Positions 1 through 6,853 of a DNA stretch of 10,428 nt are shown here, one piece after another. The notes under the pieces are model-generated. The model did no database searches and was not told the DNA's origin. It saw nothing but the letters and a program-made list of their open reading frames with translations. Position numbers and translations under genes: made by a program. Source of the stretch: an uncultured Clostridia bacterium. Lineage in GTDB: Bacteria > Bacillota > Clostridia > TANB77 > CAG-508. The DNA lies in the NCBI GenBank assembly GCA_934177555.1, contig CAKPPL010000040.1, positions 1-10,428 of the forward strand, read 5' to 3'. How positions within the stretch are numbered: the stretch's first letter is position 1; each line of letters starts with the position of its first letter.

Positions 1-120
1 AATATAAGTTAAAATATTTGAAATATTTTCAGATTCTTCATCATCAGCAAAACTAGTAAATGAAAAAGAAATGAATATAATAAAAATAAAAATACAATAT
101 ATAAATTTATTAATTTTCAA
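1..120 (-). CDS. Secreted protein, N-terminal 40 residues (runs off the left edge)
   Basis: Unrecognised. Reading the minus strand from a TTG at 120-118 gives 40 uninterrupted codons to the window edge. The peptide starts MKINKF, has a hydrophobic core of about 17 residues rich in Ile and Phe, then SFA followed by an acidic stretch (DDEESE). This is a classic Sec signal peptide with a likely signal peptidase I site after the Ala at residue 25. The start is fixed by a perfect AGGAGG seven bases upstream (plus-strand 128-133). No ATG or GTG is better placed. Only the export signal and the acidic start of the mature protein are visible, so the function cannot be named. It is divergent from the large adhesin at 290 and may share control with it. 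Confidence 0.72.
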   Translation of the reverse strand, partial: MKINKFIYCIFIFIIFISFSFTSFADDEESENISNILTYI

Positions 121-127
121 AATATAA

Positions 128-133
128 CCTCCT
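128..133 (-). promoter_or_regulatory. Ribosome binding site deciding a TTG start
   Basis: The plus strand reads CCTCCT, so the minus strand carries a perfect AGGAGG. It ends seven bases before the TTG at 120-118. This is the main reason to accept that non-ATG start and the truncated secreted gene. Confidence 0.75.
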
Positions 134-187
134 AAAATACAATTAATAAAATATATGATAAAAAGAACAAAATATGAGTGCATAAAA

Positions 188-215
188 AATGTAATAATTA
201 ATAAAAATGTGTCAA
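188..215 (-). promoter_or_regulatory. Possible promoter of the divergent secreted gene
   Basis: On the minus strand a perfect TTGACA lies at 215-210. Sixteen bases on is TACATT (193-188), a four-of-six match to the -10 consensus. The -35 is good and the -10 is poor, so this is tentative. It lies next to, and points away from, the adhesin promoter. Confidence 0.35.
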
Positions 216-221
216 AATAGA

Positions 222-250
222 TTGATTTTATATCAAAAAAGAAGTATAAT
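222..250 (+). promoter_or_regulatory. Housekeeping promoter of the adhesin gene
   Basis: TTGATT (222-227), a 17-base spacer and a perfect TATAAT (245-250) form a strong sigma-A-type promoter. Transcription should begin near 257, which leaves a leader of about 33 bases before the ATG at 290. It also argues against the ATG at 260, which would have no leader. A short inverted repeat, TTGAT (222-226) / ATCAA (232-236), overlaps the -35 and could be an operator, but five-base arms are weak evidence in this A+T-rich DNA. Confidence 0.75.
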
Positions 251-275
251 AAATAATGTATGAAACTCGAAAATG

Positions 276-281
276 AAAGGA
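276..281 (+). promoter_or_regulatory. Ribosome binding site for the start at 290
   Basis: AAAGGA lies eight bases before the ATG at 290. The in-frame ATG at 260 has no purine-rich site in front of it and would place ten polar residues before the signal peptide. The start at 290 is therefore preferred. Confidence 0.7.
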
Positions 282-289
282 ATTTTAAA

Positions 290-3200
290 ATGAAAAAAAG
301 TAAAATAAGTATAATCATTTCAATAATTATGATAATATCACTTTTATTAGGCTATATTATAAGTTATGCAGCAGATGAAACATTAAATAATGTTACTCTA
401 GTTGCAGTTAACTCAGATGGCATTGGATATTCAATCGGAGACCCTGGAACAGGAGGAGGATTTAATACCAATAAAATATGGAATTTTAAAATAAATGGAG
501 AATACTCAACTAGAAATCTTTATTGTATAAAAGGTGGATATGGTTCTTCATGGGGAACAAATGAAAATAATAAAGTAACATATAATTTATCATATGATTT
601 ACAAGCAGACAGGGAAAAATTAGTTAGATTATTAGCAGCAGATAATACTACTGCAAATGGAATAATATCTAATCTATTAGACACAAATAAATATTATAAA
701 GAATTATTATGGTTACTAGATAATTTTTATATTAATGGTCAAACAGATAAAGTACAATATTTAGAAAATATGTATGGAGCTACATATTCGTATGATGATC
801 AATATAATCCTCCAATAGATTTTGAATGGGATGACGGAAGATATTTAGAAGTATCTGAACTATTAAATGATGAAGATATAATAGCAGTACAAAAAGCAGT
901 AGTATGGTATTTTACAAATTATAAATTAGATCAACAAAATAAATATAATTTAGTAAGTACAGCAAATGAAGTATCACAATTACAAGCATCATGGCTACAA
1001 ATAACAACTAATAATGGAAGCAGATATTCAGCATTAGGAGACATATCATCAGACAGAAGTACACAAGCACAATTATTATATAATATGTTAATTCAAAAAG
1101 CAGAAGAAAATGCAAATAAATATAATGAACAAAACAATTATAATGTAAATGAACCTGCAAAAATAGATACTACAGGGCTAACAGAAAAAGATGGCGAATA
1201 TATAATAAATGTAAAAAAAGTAGGAGAAAATATTGTTGCTGGTCCAATAACAATAAAAGATGGAGTTTACACAAATATAGACTTAACAGTAACAAGTCCA
1301 GCAGGAAGTAATTATACAATAACAGATGCAAATGGAAATAATATAAATAAAACATTAAAAGAAATGATAGGACAAGGTGAATTTTATATTACAATTCCAG
1401 CAAATTCAACAGACGAAGTAAGTATAAATTTCAGTGTAACAAGTAATGCAACAAAGAAAAAATTATGGTTAGTAGGAACAGAAACTTCAGAAAAAATAAC
1501 ATTACAAGAAGAACAACCATTAGTAGAAATTACTAGAGAACCACAAACAATAACAACAAAATTAAAAGGAAAATTAAACAATTTTGACCTAGCATTAAGA
1601 AAATATATAACCGAAGTAAATGGAGTAACAGTTGTAGACACAAGAATTCCAAATATATCAGAAAGTACTCTACAATCAGGAACAACAGCTACATATAAAC
1701 ATAGAAAAAATCCAGTAGAAATAAAAGAAAATGATACAGTAACATATAAAATAACAATATACAACGAAGGAAATCATGCTGGATATGCAAGTCAAATAAT
1801 TGATCAATTACCAACAGGTTTAATAAATTCAACAGAAAATTCAGCAACAGTAGTTTCAAAAGATAAGAATGGAAATGATAAAAATACATATACATTAACA
1901 TATAATACAGTATCAAATATAATGACATTTAATATTCAAGAAGATACAGCAAAAGAATTAGAAGCATATGATTCTACAAAAGGCTTAGATTATGAAACAA
2001 TAGAATTTAAATGCAAAGTTATACAAAAAGCAGATTCAAAACAAGAAAAAATATTAACAAATGTTGCTTGGATATCTGGAGCATTTGATACTGATGAAAG
2101 AAAAGTAGCAATAGATAGAGATTCAGAACCAGAAACAAAACCAAGTGTAAATAAAGACAACATGGAAAACTATAAGGGAAATACACAAAACAAAGAAGAT
2201 TTATCAGATAATGAATATTATTATAAAGGTGAACAAGATGATGATGACTTTGAAAAATTAGTACAAAAACCAGTAATCAAGAAATTTGACTTAGCATTAT
2301 TTAAACATATAGCAGCAATAAGCAAAGATCAAAATATTGAAGACGGAGAATATATAACAGATACAGGTAAAAAAGATGGAACATATTTAAGAGCACCAGT
2401 AGTAAAATCAATAGAAAATGGTAAAGTTATTTATAAAGAAGATTCAAAAACAGCTTTAACAGTAGAAACAGGAAATTATGTATTATATACAATAAGAGTA
2501 TATAATGAAGGGGAAATAAATGGATATGCAAGCAAAATAAAAGATACATTACCAATAGGGCTTGAATTTGTTGGAGAAAATGAAGAATACAATGGAATTT
2601 GGAATTTAGAAGGATATGATTCAGATGGAAGACAAATAGTATCAACAACATGGTTTGCTAAAGGACAAGGAGCAGAATTAAATTCTGTAGAAGGTGACCC
2701 AAATTATAAAGCAAATTTATTAAAAGCATTAGATCCAAATTCACCAATAAGTAATGAAAATCCAGACTATATAGATGCACAAATACTATGTAAAGTTGTT
2801 GAAAAATCTACATCAGATAGAGTTTTAGTAAATTATGCACAAATTTCAGATGATAGTGATGAAGATGGAAATCCAATAGATGATATAGATTCAACACCAG
2901 ATAAATGGATAGATGGTGATGATGATCAAGATATAGAAAGAATAAAATTACAATGTTTTGATTTATCACTAAGAAAATTCATAACAGCAATTAATGGAAC
3001 AGAACTAAAAGAAAGTGATGGAAAATATACAAGAGAACCAAAAGTTGATGTTACAGGACTAATAAATGGAACAAAAACAACAGCAATATATAATCACTCA
3101 AAGAAACCAGTAGCAGTTCAAGTTGGTGACAAAGTAGTATATACAATAAGAGTATATAATGAAGGAACTATTAATGGATATGCAAATGAGGTAAAAGATT

Positions 3201-4801
3201 ATTTACCACCATATTTAACTTTTGTTGAAGAGAGTGAAATAAATAAAAAATACGGATGGACAATATCAGAAGATGGAAGAATTGCAACAACTAAATATTT
3301 ATCAGATAAAGAAATAAATGCATTTGATGGAAAAACAACATTAGATTATAAAGACATACAAATAGAATGTTTAATATCTGATAAAGCAGTTGTAAAAGAA
3401 AATATAACTAATATAGCAGAAATATCAGAATACAAATATGGAGAAACAATAGTACCAAAAGATGTTGATTCAACATCAAATAATATAGATCTACCAAAAG
3501 ACGAAGAATTACCAGATTATAAAAAAGATCAAGAAAATAATGATTATGTACCAGGAAATGAAGATGACGATGATTTTGAAAAAGTATATATTAAAGAATT
3601 CGATTTAGCATTAAGAAAATTCATTACCAAAGTACAAGAACAAGATATTACAACAAGAATACCAAAACCAAATATATCAGAAGATAATACAATAACATAT
3701 GAACATCCAAAAGATGCATTAACAGTACATGTAGGAGATACAATTATATATACATTAAGAATATATAATGAAGGTGAAATTGATGGATATGCTAATAAGA
3801 TATCAGATGATATTCCAGAATATTTAGAATATATACCAGAAAATTCAACAAATATTGAATACAAATGGAAAATGTATGATGAAAATGGAAATGAAACTGA
3901 TGATGTGACAAAAGCAACAAAATTAGTAACAGATTATTTATCAAAAGAAAATGGAAAAGATAATTTGTTAAAAGCATTTGATGGAAAAAATTTAGATTAT
4001 AAAGATGTAAAAATTGCATTTAAAGTAAAAGATCCAAATTCAAATACTTATATAATAACAAACCATGCACAAATTTCTGATGATACAGACAAAGATGGAA
4101 ATCCAATAAAAGATAAAGATTCAGAAACAGATAAATGGAATGAAGGAGAAGATGATCAAGATATTGAAAATGTAAAAGTAGAATATTTTGATTTAGCATT
4201 ATTAAAATATGTAACTAAAGTAATTGTAATAGAAGATGGAAAAGAAAGCATAACAGAGACAGGATATAATGGTTTAGAAGACCCAGAACCTGTTGTAAAA
4301 GTAGAATTACATAGAAAAAAAATAAATGATGTTACAGTAAAATTTGCATATGGAATAAAAATAACAAATGAAGGCGATATTCCAGGATATGCAACAGAAA
4401 TAACAGATTATATTCCAGAAGGTTTGAGATTTGAAGCAGCTGACAATCCAGAATGGACAGATGAAGGCAATAATGTAATATCAACAAGACAATTAGAAGG
4501 AACATTATTACAACCAGGTGAAAGTGCAACAGTAGAAGTAATATTAACATGGATTAATGGAAAAGACAATTTAGCATTAAAAACAAATACAGCAGAAATA
4601 TCAGAAGATAAAAATGATTACGATGTACCAGATAGAGATTCAACTCCAGACAATCAAAAAGAAGGAGAAGATGATATAGATATAGCAAAAGTTATATTAG
4701 CAATAGCAACAGGTGGAGTAAAAACATATTTCATGTTAACATTAGGACTTTTATCAGTAGTATTAATTGGAGTAATAATAATTAAAAGATTTGTATTATA
4801 A
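290..4801 (+). CDS. Cys-Gln thioester-domain surface adhesin with five DUF11-like repeats
   Basis: A 1503-residue cell-surface protein, probably an adhesin. Order: signal peptide (residues 1-28, ending SYAA); thioester (TED/TQXA) domain at about 30-300; a beta-rich segment at about 300-430; five DUF11-like repeats beginning at 432, 666, 890, 1104 and 1300; membrane helix 1479-1498; tail KRFVL. In the thioester domain, Cys79 in a YCI motif and Gln201 in VQKAVVW fit the known signature in which Cys and Gln form an internal thioester that attacks host ligands. Each repeat opens with FDL-[AS]-L-x-K, has NEG and D-x-[LI]-P motifs, and closes with N-x-A-x-IS. Known relatives use such Lys/Asn pairs for isopeptide bonds. 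There is no LPXTG; an ATGG precedes the C-terminal helix, so anchoring may be by membrane or by an unusual sorting signal. Monocistronic: own promoter before it, hairpin after it. The ligand is unknown. Confidence 0.88.
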   Translation: MKKSKISIIISIIMIISLLLGYIISYAADETLNNVTLVAVNSDGIGYSIGDPGTGGGFNTNKIWNFKINGEYSTRNLYCIKGGYGSSWGTNENNKVTYNLSYDLQADREKLVRLLAADNTTANGIISNLLDTNKYYKELLWLLDNFYINGQTDKVQYLENMYGATYSYDDQYNPPIDFEWDDGRYLEVSELLNDEDIIAVQKAVVWYFTNYKLDQQNKYNLVSTANEVSQLQASWLQITTNNGSRYSALGDISSDRSTQAQLLYNMLIQKAEENANKYNEQNNYNVNEPAKIDTTGLTEKDGEYIINVKKVGENIVAGPITIKDGVYTNIDLTVTSPAGSNYTITDANGNNINKTLKEMIGQGEFYITIPANSTDEVSINFSVTSNATKKKLWLVGTETSEKITLQEEQPLVEITREPQTITTKLKGKLNNFDLALRKYITEVNGVTVVDTRIPNISESTLQSGTTATYKHRKNPVEIKENDTVTYKITIYNEGNHAGYASQIIDQLPTGLINSTENSATVVSKDKNGNDKNTYTLTYNTVSNIMTFNIQEDTAKELEAYDSTKGLDYETIEFKCKVIQKADSKQEKILTNVAWISGAFDTDERKVAIDRDSEPETKPSVNKDNMENYKGNTQNKEDLSDNEYYYKGEQDDDDFEKLVQKPVIKKFDLALFKHIAAISKDQNIEDGEYITDTGKKDGTYLRAPVVKSIENGKVIYKEDSKTALTVETGNYVLYTIRVYNEGEINGYASKIKDTLPIGLEFVGENEEYNGIWNLEGYDSDGRQIVSTTWFAKGQGAELNSVEGDPNYKANLLKALDPNSPISNENPDYIDAQILCKVVEKSTSDRVLVNYAQISDDSDEDGNPIDDIDSTPDKWIDGDDDQDIERIKLQCFDLSLRKFITAINGTELKESDGKYTREPKVDVTGLINGTKTTAIYNHSKKPVAVQVGDKVVYTIRVYNEGTINGYANEVKDYLPPYLTFVEESEINKKYGWTISEDGRIATTKYLSDKEINAFDGKTTLDYKDIQIECLISDKAVVKENITNIAEISEYKYGETIVPKDVDSTSNNIDLPKDEELPDYKKDQENNDYVPGNEDDDDFEKVYIKEFDLALRKFITKVQEQDITTRIPKPNISEDNTITYEHPKDALTVHVGDTIIYTLRIYNEGEIDGYANKISDDIPEYLEYIPENSTNIEYKWKMYDENGNETDDVTKATKLVTDYLSKENGKDNLLKAFDGKNLDYKDVKIAFKVKDPNSNTYIITNHAQISDDTDKDGNPIKDKDSETDKWNEGEDDQDIENVKVEYFDLALLKYVTKVIVIEDGKESITETGYNGLEDPEPVVKVELHRKKINDVTVKFAYGIKITNEGDIPGYATEITDYIPEGLRFEAADNPEWTDEGNNVISTRQLEGTLLQPGESATVEVILTWINGKDNLALKTNTAEISEDKNDYDVPDRDSTPDNQKEGEDDIDIAKVILAIATGGVKTYFMLTLGLLSVVLIGVIIIKRFVL
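1583..4690 (+). repeat. Five tandem DUF11-like domain repeats within the adhesin gene
   Basis: Protein-level repeats starting at nucleotides 1583, 2285, 2957, 3599 and 4187, with periods of 234, 224, 214 and 196 residues. Shared landmarks are FDL-[AS]-L-x-K, the NEG-x3-GYA core, D-x-[LI]-P and N-x-A-x-IS, followed by an acidic D-x-D-S spacer. The spacers come in two kinds. Repeats 1 and 3 end in DDDDFEK. Repeats 2 and 4 carry DGNP and DKW motifs and end in DDQDIE; repeat 5 ends in a shorter version of the second kind. The pattern suggests duplication of a two-domain unit. Acidic D-x-D-S spacers may bind calcium, but that is inference. Confidence 0.85.
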
Positions 4802-4809
4802 TAAATAGA

Positions 4810-4859
4810 AAAGAATTACCATAAATCAAACTTTTTGTTTTGAATAGTGGTAATTCTTT
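4810..4859 (+). terminator. Hairpin terminator after the adhesin gene
   Basis: A perfect 12-base inverted repeat, AAAGAATTACCA (4810-4821) and TGGTAATTCTTT (4848-4859), begins eight bases after the stop codon. Inside the 26-base loop, TCAAAC (4826-4831) can pair with a GTTTTGA a few bases on, with one bulge, which lengthens the stem. The trailing tract (ACATTTTAAC) is not a clean T-run, so termination may be partial. Confidence 0.65.
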
Positions 4860-4892
4860 ACATTTTAACTAAAAAAAATATAAAAAATTTTG

Positions 4893-4921
4893 TTTACAAC
4901 TAAAAGCCCTTATGATATAAT
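4893..4921 (+). promoter_or_regulatory. Strong extended -10 promoter of the three-gene operon
   Basis: TTTACA (4893-4898), a 17-base spacer and a perfect TATAAT (4916-4921), with TG one base before the -10 (4913-4914). This is a near-ideal sigma-A promoter with an extended -10. Transcription should start near 4928, giving a leader of about 20 bases with GAGGTGA (4939-4945) before the GTG start at 4950. Confidence 0.8.
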
Positions 4922-4949
4922 TTGATTAAATGGAGAATGAGGTGATTTT

Positions 4950-5897
4950 GTGAATCAAATCTTAGTAACAGGAGAAGAAGCGTATTCAAAAACTAAAAAA
5001 GAAAAGGTAGTTAAGCAACCAAAAGAAAAAAAATTAATAGGAATAAATCCAATTATAATATTTTATGCAATAAGCATAATAATATTAGGAATATGCATGA
5101 TAAGTGGTAGTGTATATGCCAGTGGAAAAATAAATGAAACAATAGCAATAAATACTAAACCATCTGTAGAAATAATAAGAAATGATGATAATAATACAGT
5201 AGATATAAAAATAAAACATATAAGAGGAATAAAAACTGTATCATACAAATGGAATAATGATGAAGAAAAAATAATAGAAGGTCAAAATCAAAAAGAAATT
5301 TCAACATCAATAAATTTAATAGGTGGAAATAATACATTAACAGTATCTGTAACAGAAGAAAATGGTCAAACAGTATCATACACAAAACAATATTCAGTAG
5401 GAAATATTCCAAAAATAACATTAGAAGCAGTATCAAATGGAATAAAAATAAAAACAACTTCAGAAAAAGAAATAAAAGAATTAAGATATTCATGGGATGA
5501 AGAAGAAAAAAAGAAAGTAGAAGTTGGTCAAAAAGAATATGAAACAACAATAGAAACACCAAAGGGACAACACGAATTAAAAATTGAAGTTGAAGATGTA
5601 GAAGGAAATATAGGAACAAAGACTCAAAAAGTAGTAGGAGATACAGCTCCAACATTAACAATAAAGCCACAAATGTCAAATGGAAAATTGGTATTTGCTA
5701 TAGATGCTGAAGATGATGAAAATATAGAAAGTGTTGAAATAACATTTAATGAAGGAACACCAGAAGTAATCTCAGTAAATGAAAAAACATTCCACAAAGA
5801 GGTTGAAATAGAAGCTGGAACAAATAAAATAAAAGTTGTAGTATATAATAAAAATAAATTACAAACAACTAAAGGTGGTTTATATAAAAATTATTAG
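4950..5897 (+). CDS. Membrane-anchored protein with three Ig-like repeats
   Basis: Unrecognised 315-residue protein. A lysine-rich N-terminal tail (residues 1-32) precedes one hydrophobic helix (33-57, ending SGSVYASG). By the positive-inside rule the tail is cytoplasmic and the rest lies outside. The outer part has three beta-rich, Ig-like units (about 71-150, 154-229 and 234-309). Each shows an [SR]Y-x-W or EITF strand followed by charged residues, and each ends in a G-x-[NH]-x-[LI] strand such as GGNNTL, KGQHEL or AGTNKI. The GTG start is supported by GAGGTGA (4939-4945). It is first in an operon with a receiver-GGDEF gene, whose ribosome binding site overlaps this stop codon, and with a CorC-family gene. 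A role as sensor, scaffold or adhesin is plausible, but nothing in the sequence names a ligand. No Cys pair, sorting signal or catalytic motif is seen. Confidence 0.82.
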   Translation: MNQILVTGEEAYSKTKKEKVVKQPKEKKLIGINPIIIFYAISIIILGICMISGSVYASGKINETIAINTKPSVEIIRNDDNNTVDIKIKHIRGIKTVSYKWNNDEEKIIEGQNQKEISTSINLIGGNNTLTVSVTEENGQTVSYTKQYSVGNIPKITLEAVSNGIKIKTTSEKEIKELRYSWDEEEKKKVEVGQKEYETTIETPKGQHELKIEVEDVEGNIGTKTQKVVGDTAPTLTIKPQMSNGKLVFAIDAEDDENIESVEITFNEGTPEVISVNEKTFHKEVEIEAGTNKIKVVVYNKNKLQTTKGGLYKNY

Positions 5898-5906
5898 GAG
5901 AAAAAG

Positions 5907-6833
5907 ATGATACAAGAAATATACATAATAGATGATGATGAATCATCATTACCTATATTTAGAGAACTATTTAAACAAGATAAAGAATTCAAATTTATAG
6001 GTGTAAAAACAGAACAAATAGATATAGCTTTAAAAAACATACCATTTTTAATAATAATAAATGAAGATTCAATAGATAGAGATGTAGTACAATTATGTAG
6101 AAAAATAAGAACTGATGAAGATAATAAAATAACACCAATAATTGTAGTTTCATCAAATATGGAAAGAGAGCATAGAATACAAGTTTTATCAGAATCTGTA
6201 GAATATTATATAAAGAAACCGGTAGATACAGATTATTTATATTATACAGTAAAAAATTTAAATAGATTATTAAGTATAAATAGAAGAATTAGTGCATTAA
6301 CAGGACTTCCAGGAAATGTACAAATACATGCAGAATTAAAGAAAAGATTATCAAAAAAAGAAGATTTTTCAGTATTATATTTAGATTTAGATAATTTCAA
6401 GGCATATAATGATGTATATGGATTTTTAAAAGGAGATCAAATAATAGAGTTTACAGCGCAAACAATATTAAAATGTGTACATCAATTATATTTGGAAAAT
6501 TCATTTGTAGGGCATATAGGTGGAGATGATTTTATTGCAATAGTTCCATCAATACATGTAGATAATATATGTCAAGCAATAATAGCATCATTTGATAAAG
6601 ATGTAGAAAGATTTTTTACAAAAGAAGATTTAGAAAAAGGCTATATAGAAGTAGCTAATAGAAAAGGAATAATAGAACAATTTGCACTAACATCAATTTC
6701 TATAGGTGTAGTAATAGCAGAAAAAGATAGATTTTCAAATATACTGGAAATAGGAGAAGTTGGTGCACAAGTGAAACATATGGCTAAATCAATATTAGGA
6801 AGTAGCTATGCAATAGATAGAAGACAAGCATAA
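5907..6833 (+). CDS. Degenerate receiver plus GGDEF (GGDDF) domain protein
   Basis: A 308-residue cytoplasmic protein with an N-terminal CheY-like receiver (1-120) and a C-terminal GGDEF domain (130-305), a type that makes or senses cyclic di-GMP. The receiver keeps the acidic pair D9/D10, the Ser at 82 and the Lys in KKP (104). Aligned without gaps to ordinary receivers, its phosphoacceptor position is Asn52 (LIIIN in place of LIILD), so normal phosphorylation is unlikely. The GGDEF half has LTGLPGN (131-137), D-L-D-N-F-K (160-165), ND and YGF, GD, HIGGDDF (203-209) and SISIGV. The signature is GGDDF, and the RxxD inhibitory site is replaced by LENS (196-199). From memory, GGDDF with TGLPGN and YGF recurs in a recognisable subfamily, so activity is possible but unproven. 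AGGAG at 5896-5900 overlaps the previous stop codon, implying coupled translation with the Ig-like gene. Confidence 0.88.
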   Translation: MIQEIYIIDDDESSLPIFRELFKQDKEFKFIGVKTEQIDIALKNIPFLIIINEDSIDRDVVQLCRKIRTDEDNKITPIIVVSSNMEREHRIQVLSESVEYYIKKPVDTDYLYYTVKNLNRLLSINRRISALTGLPGNVQIHAELKKRLSKKEDFSVLYLDLDNFKAYNDVYGFLKGDQIIEFTAQTILKCVHQLYLENSFVGHIGGDDFIAIVPSIHVDNICQAIIASFDKDVERFFTKEDLEKGYIEVANRKGIIEQFALTSISIGVVIAEKDRFSNILEIGEVGAQVKHMAKSILGSSYAIDRRQA

Positions 6834-6853
6834 AAGGAGAGAAAAGAATATAT

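Noticed and set aside
260..289. In-frame ATG at 260 as start of the adhesin
   Set aside because: It lies about three bases from the predicted transcription start, has no ribosome binding site, and would put a charged extension before a normal signal peptide. The ATG at 290 has both a leader and AAAGGA.
1170..1928. Open frames on the minus strand opposite the adhesin gene
   Set aside because: They are Leu/Phe/Tyr-rich mirror readings of A+T-rich coding sequence, lack ribosome binding sites and resemble no protein family. The same holds for the other minus-strand frames opposite 2427-2651, 3544-4019, 4332-4550, 5063-5679 and 7479-7685.
1583..4690. Regularly spaced repeats that could suggest a CRISPR-like array
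   Set aside because: The repeats are about 600-700 bases long, diverged at DNA level and in frame; they are protein domain repeats.
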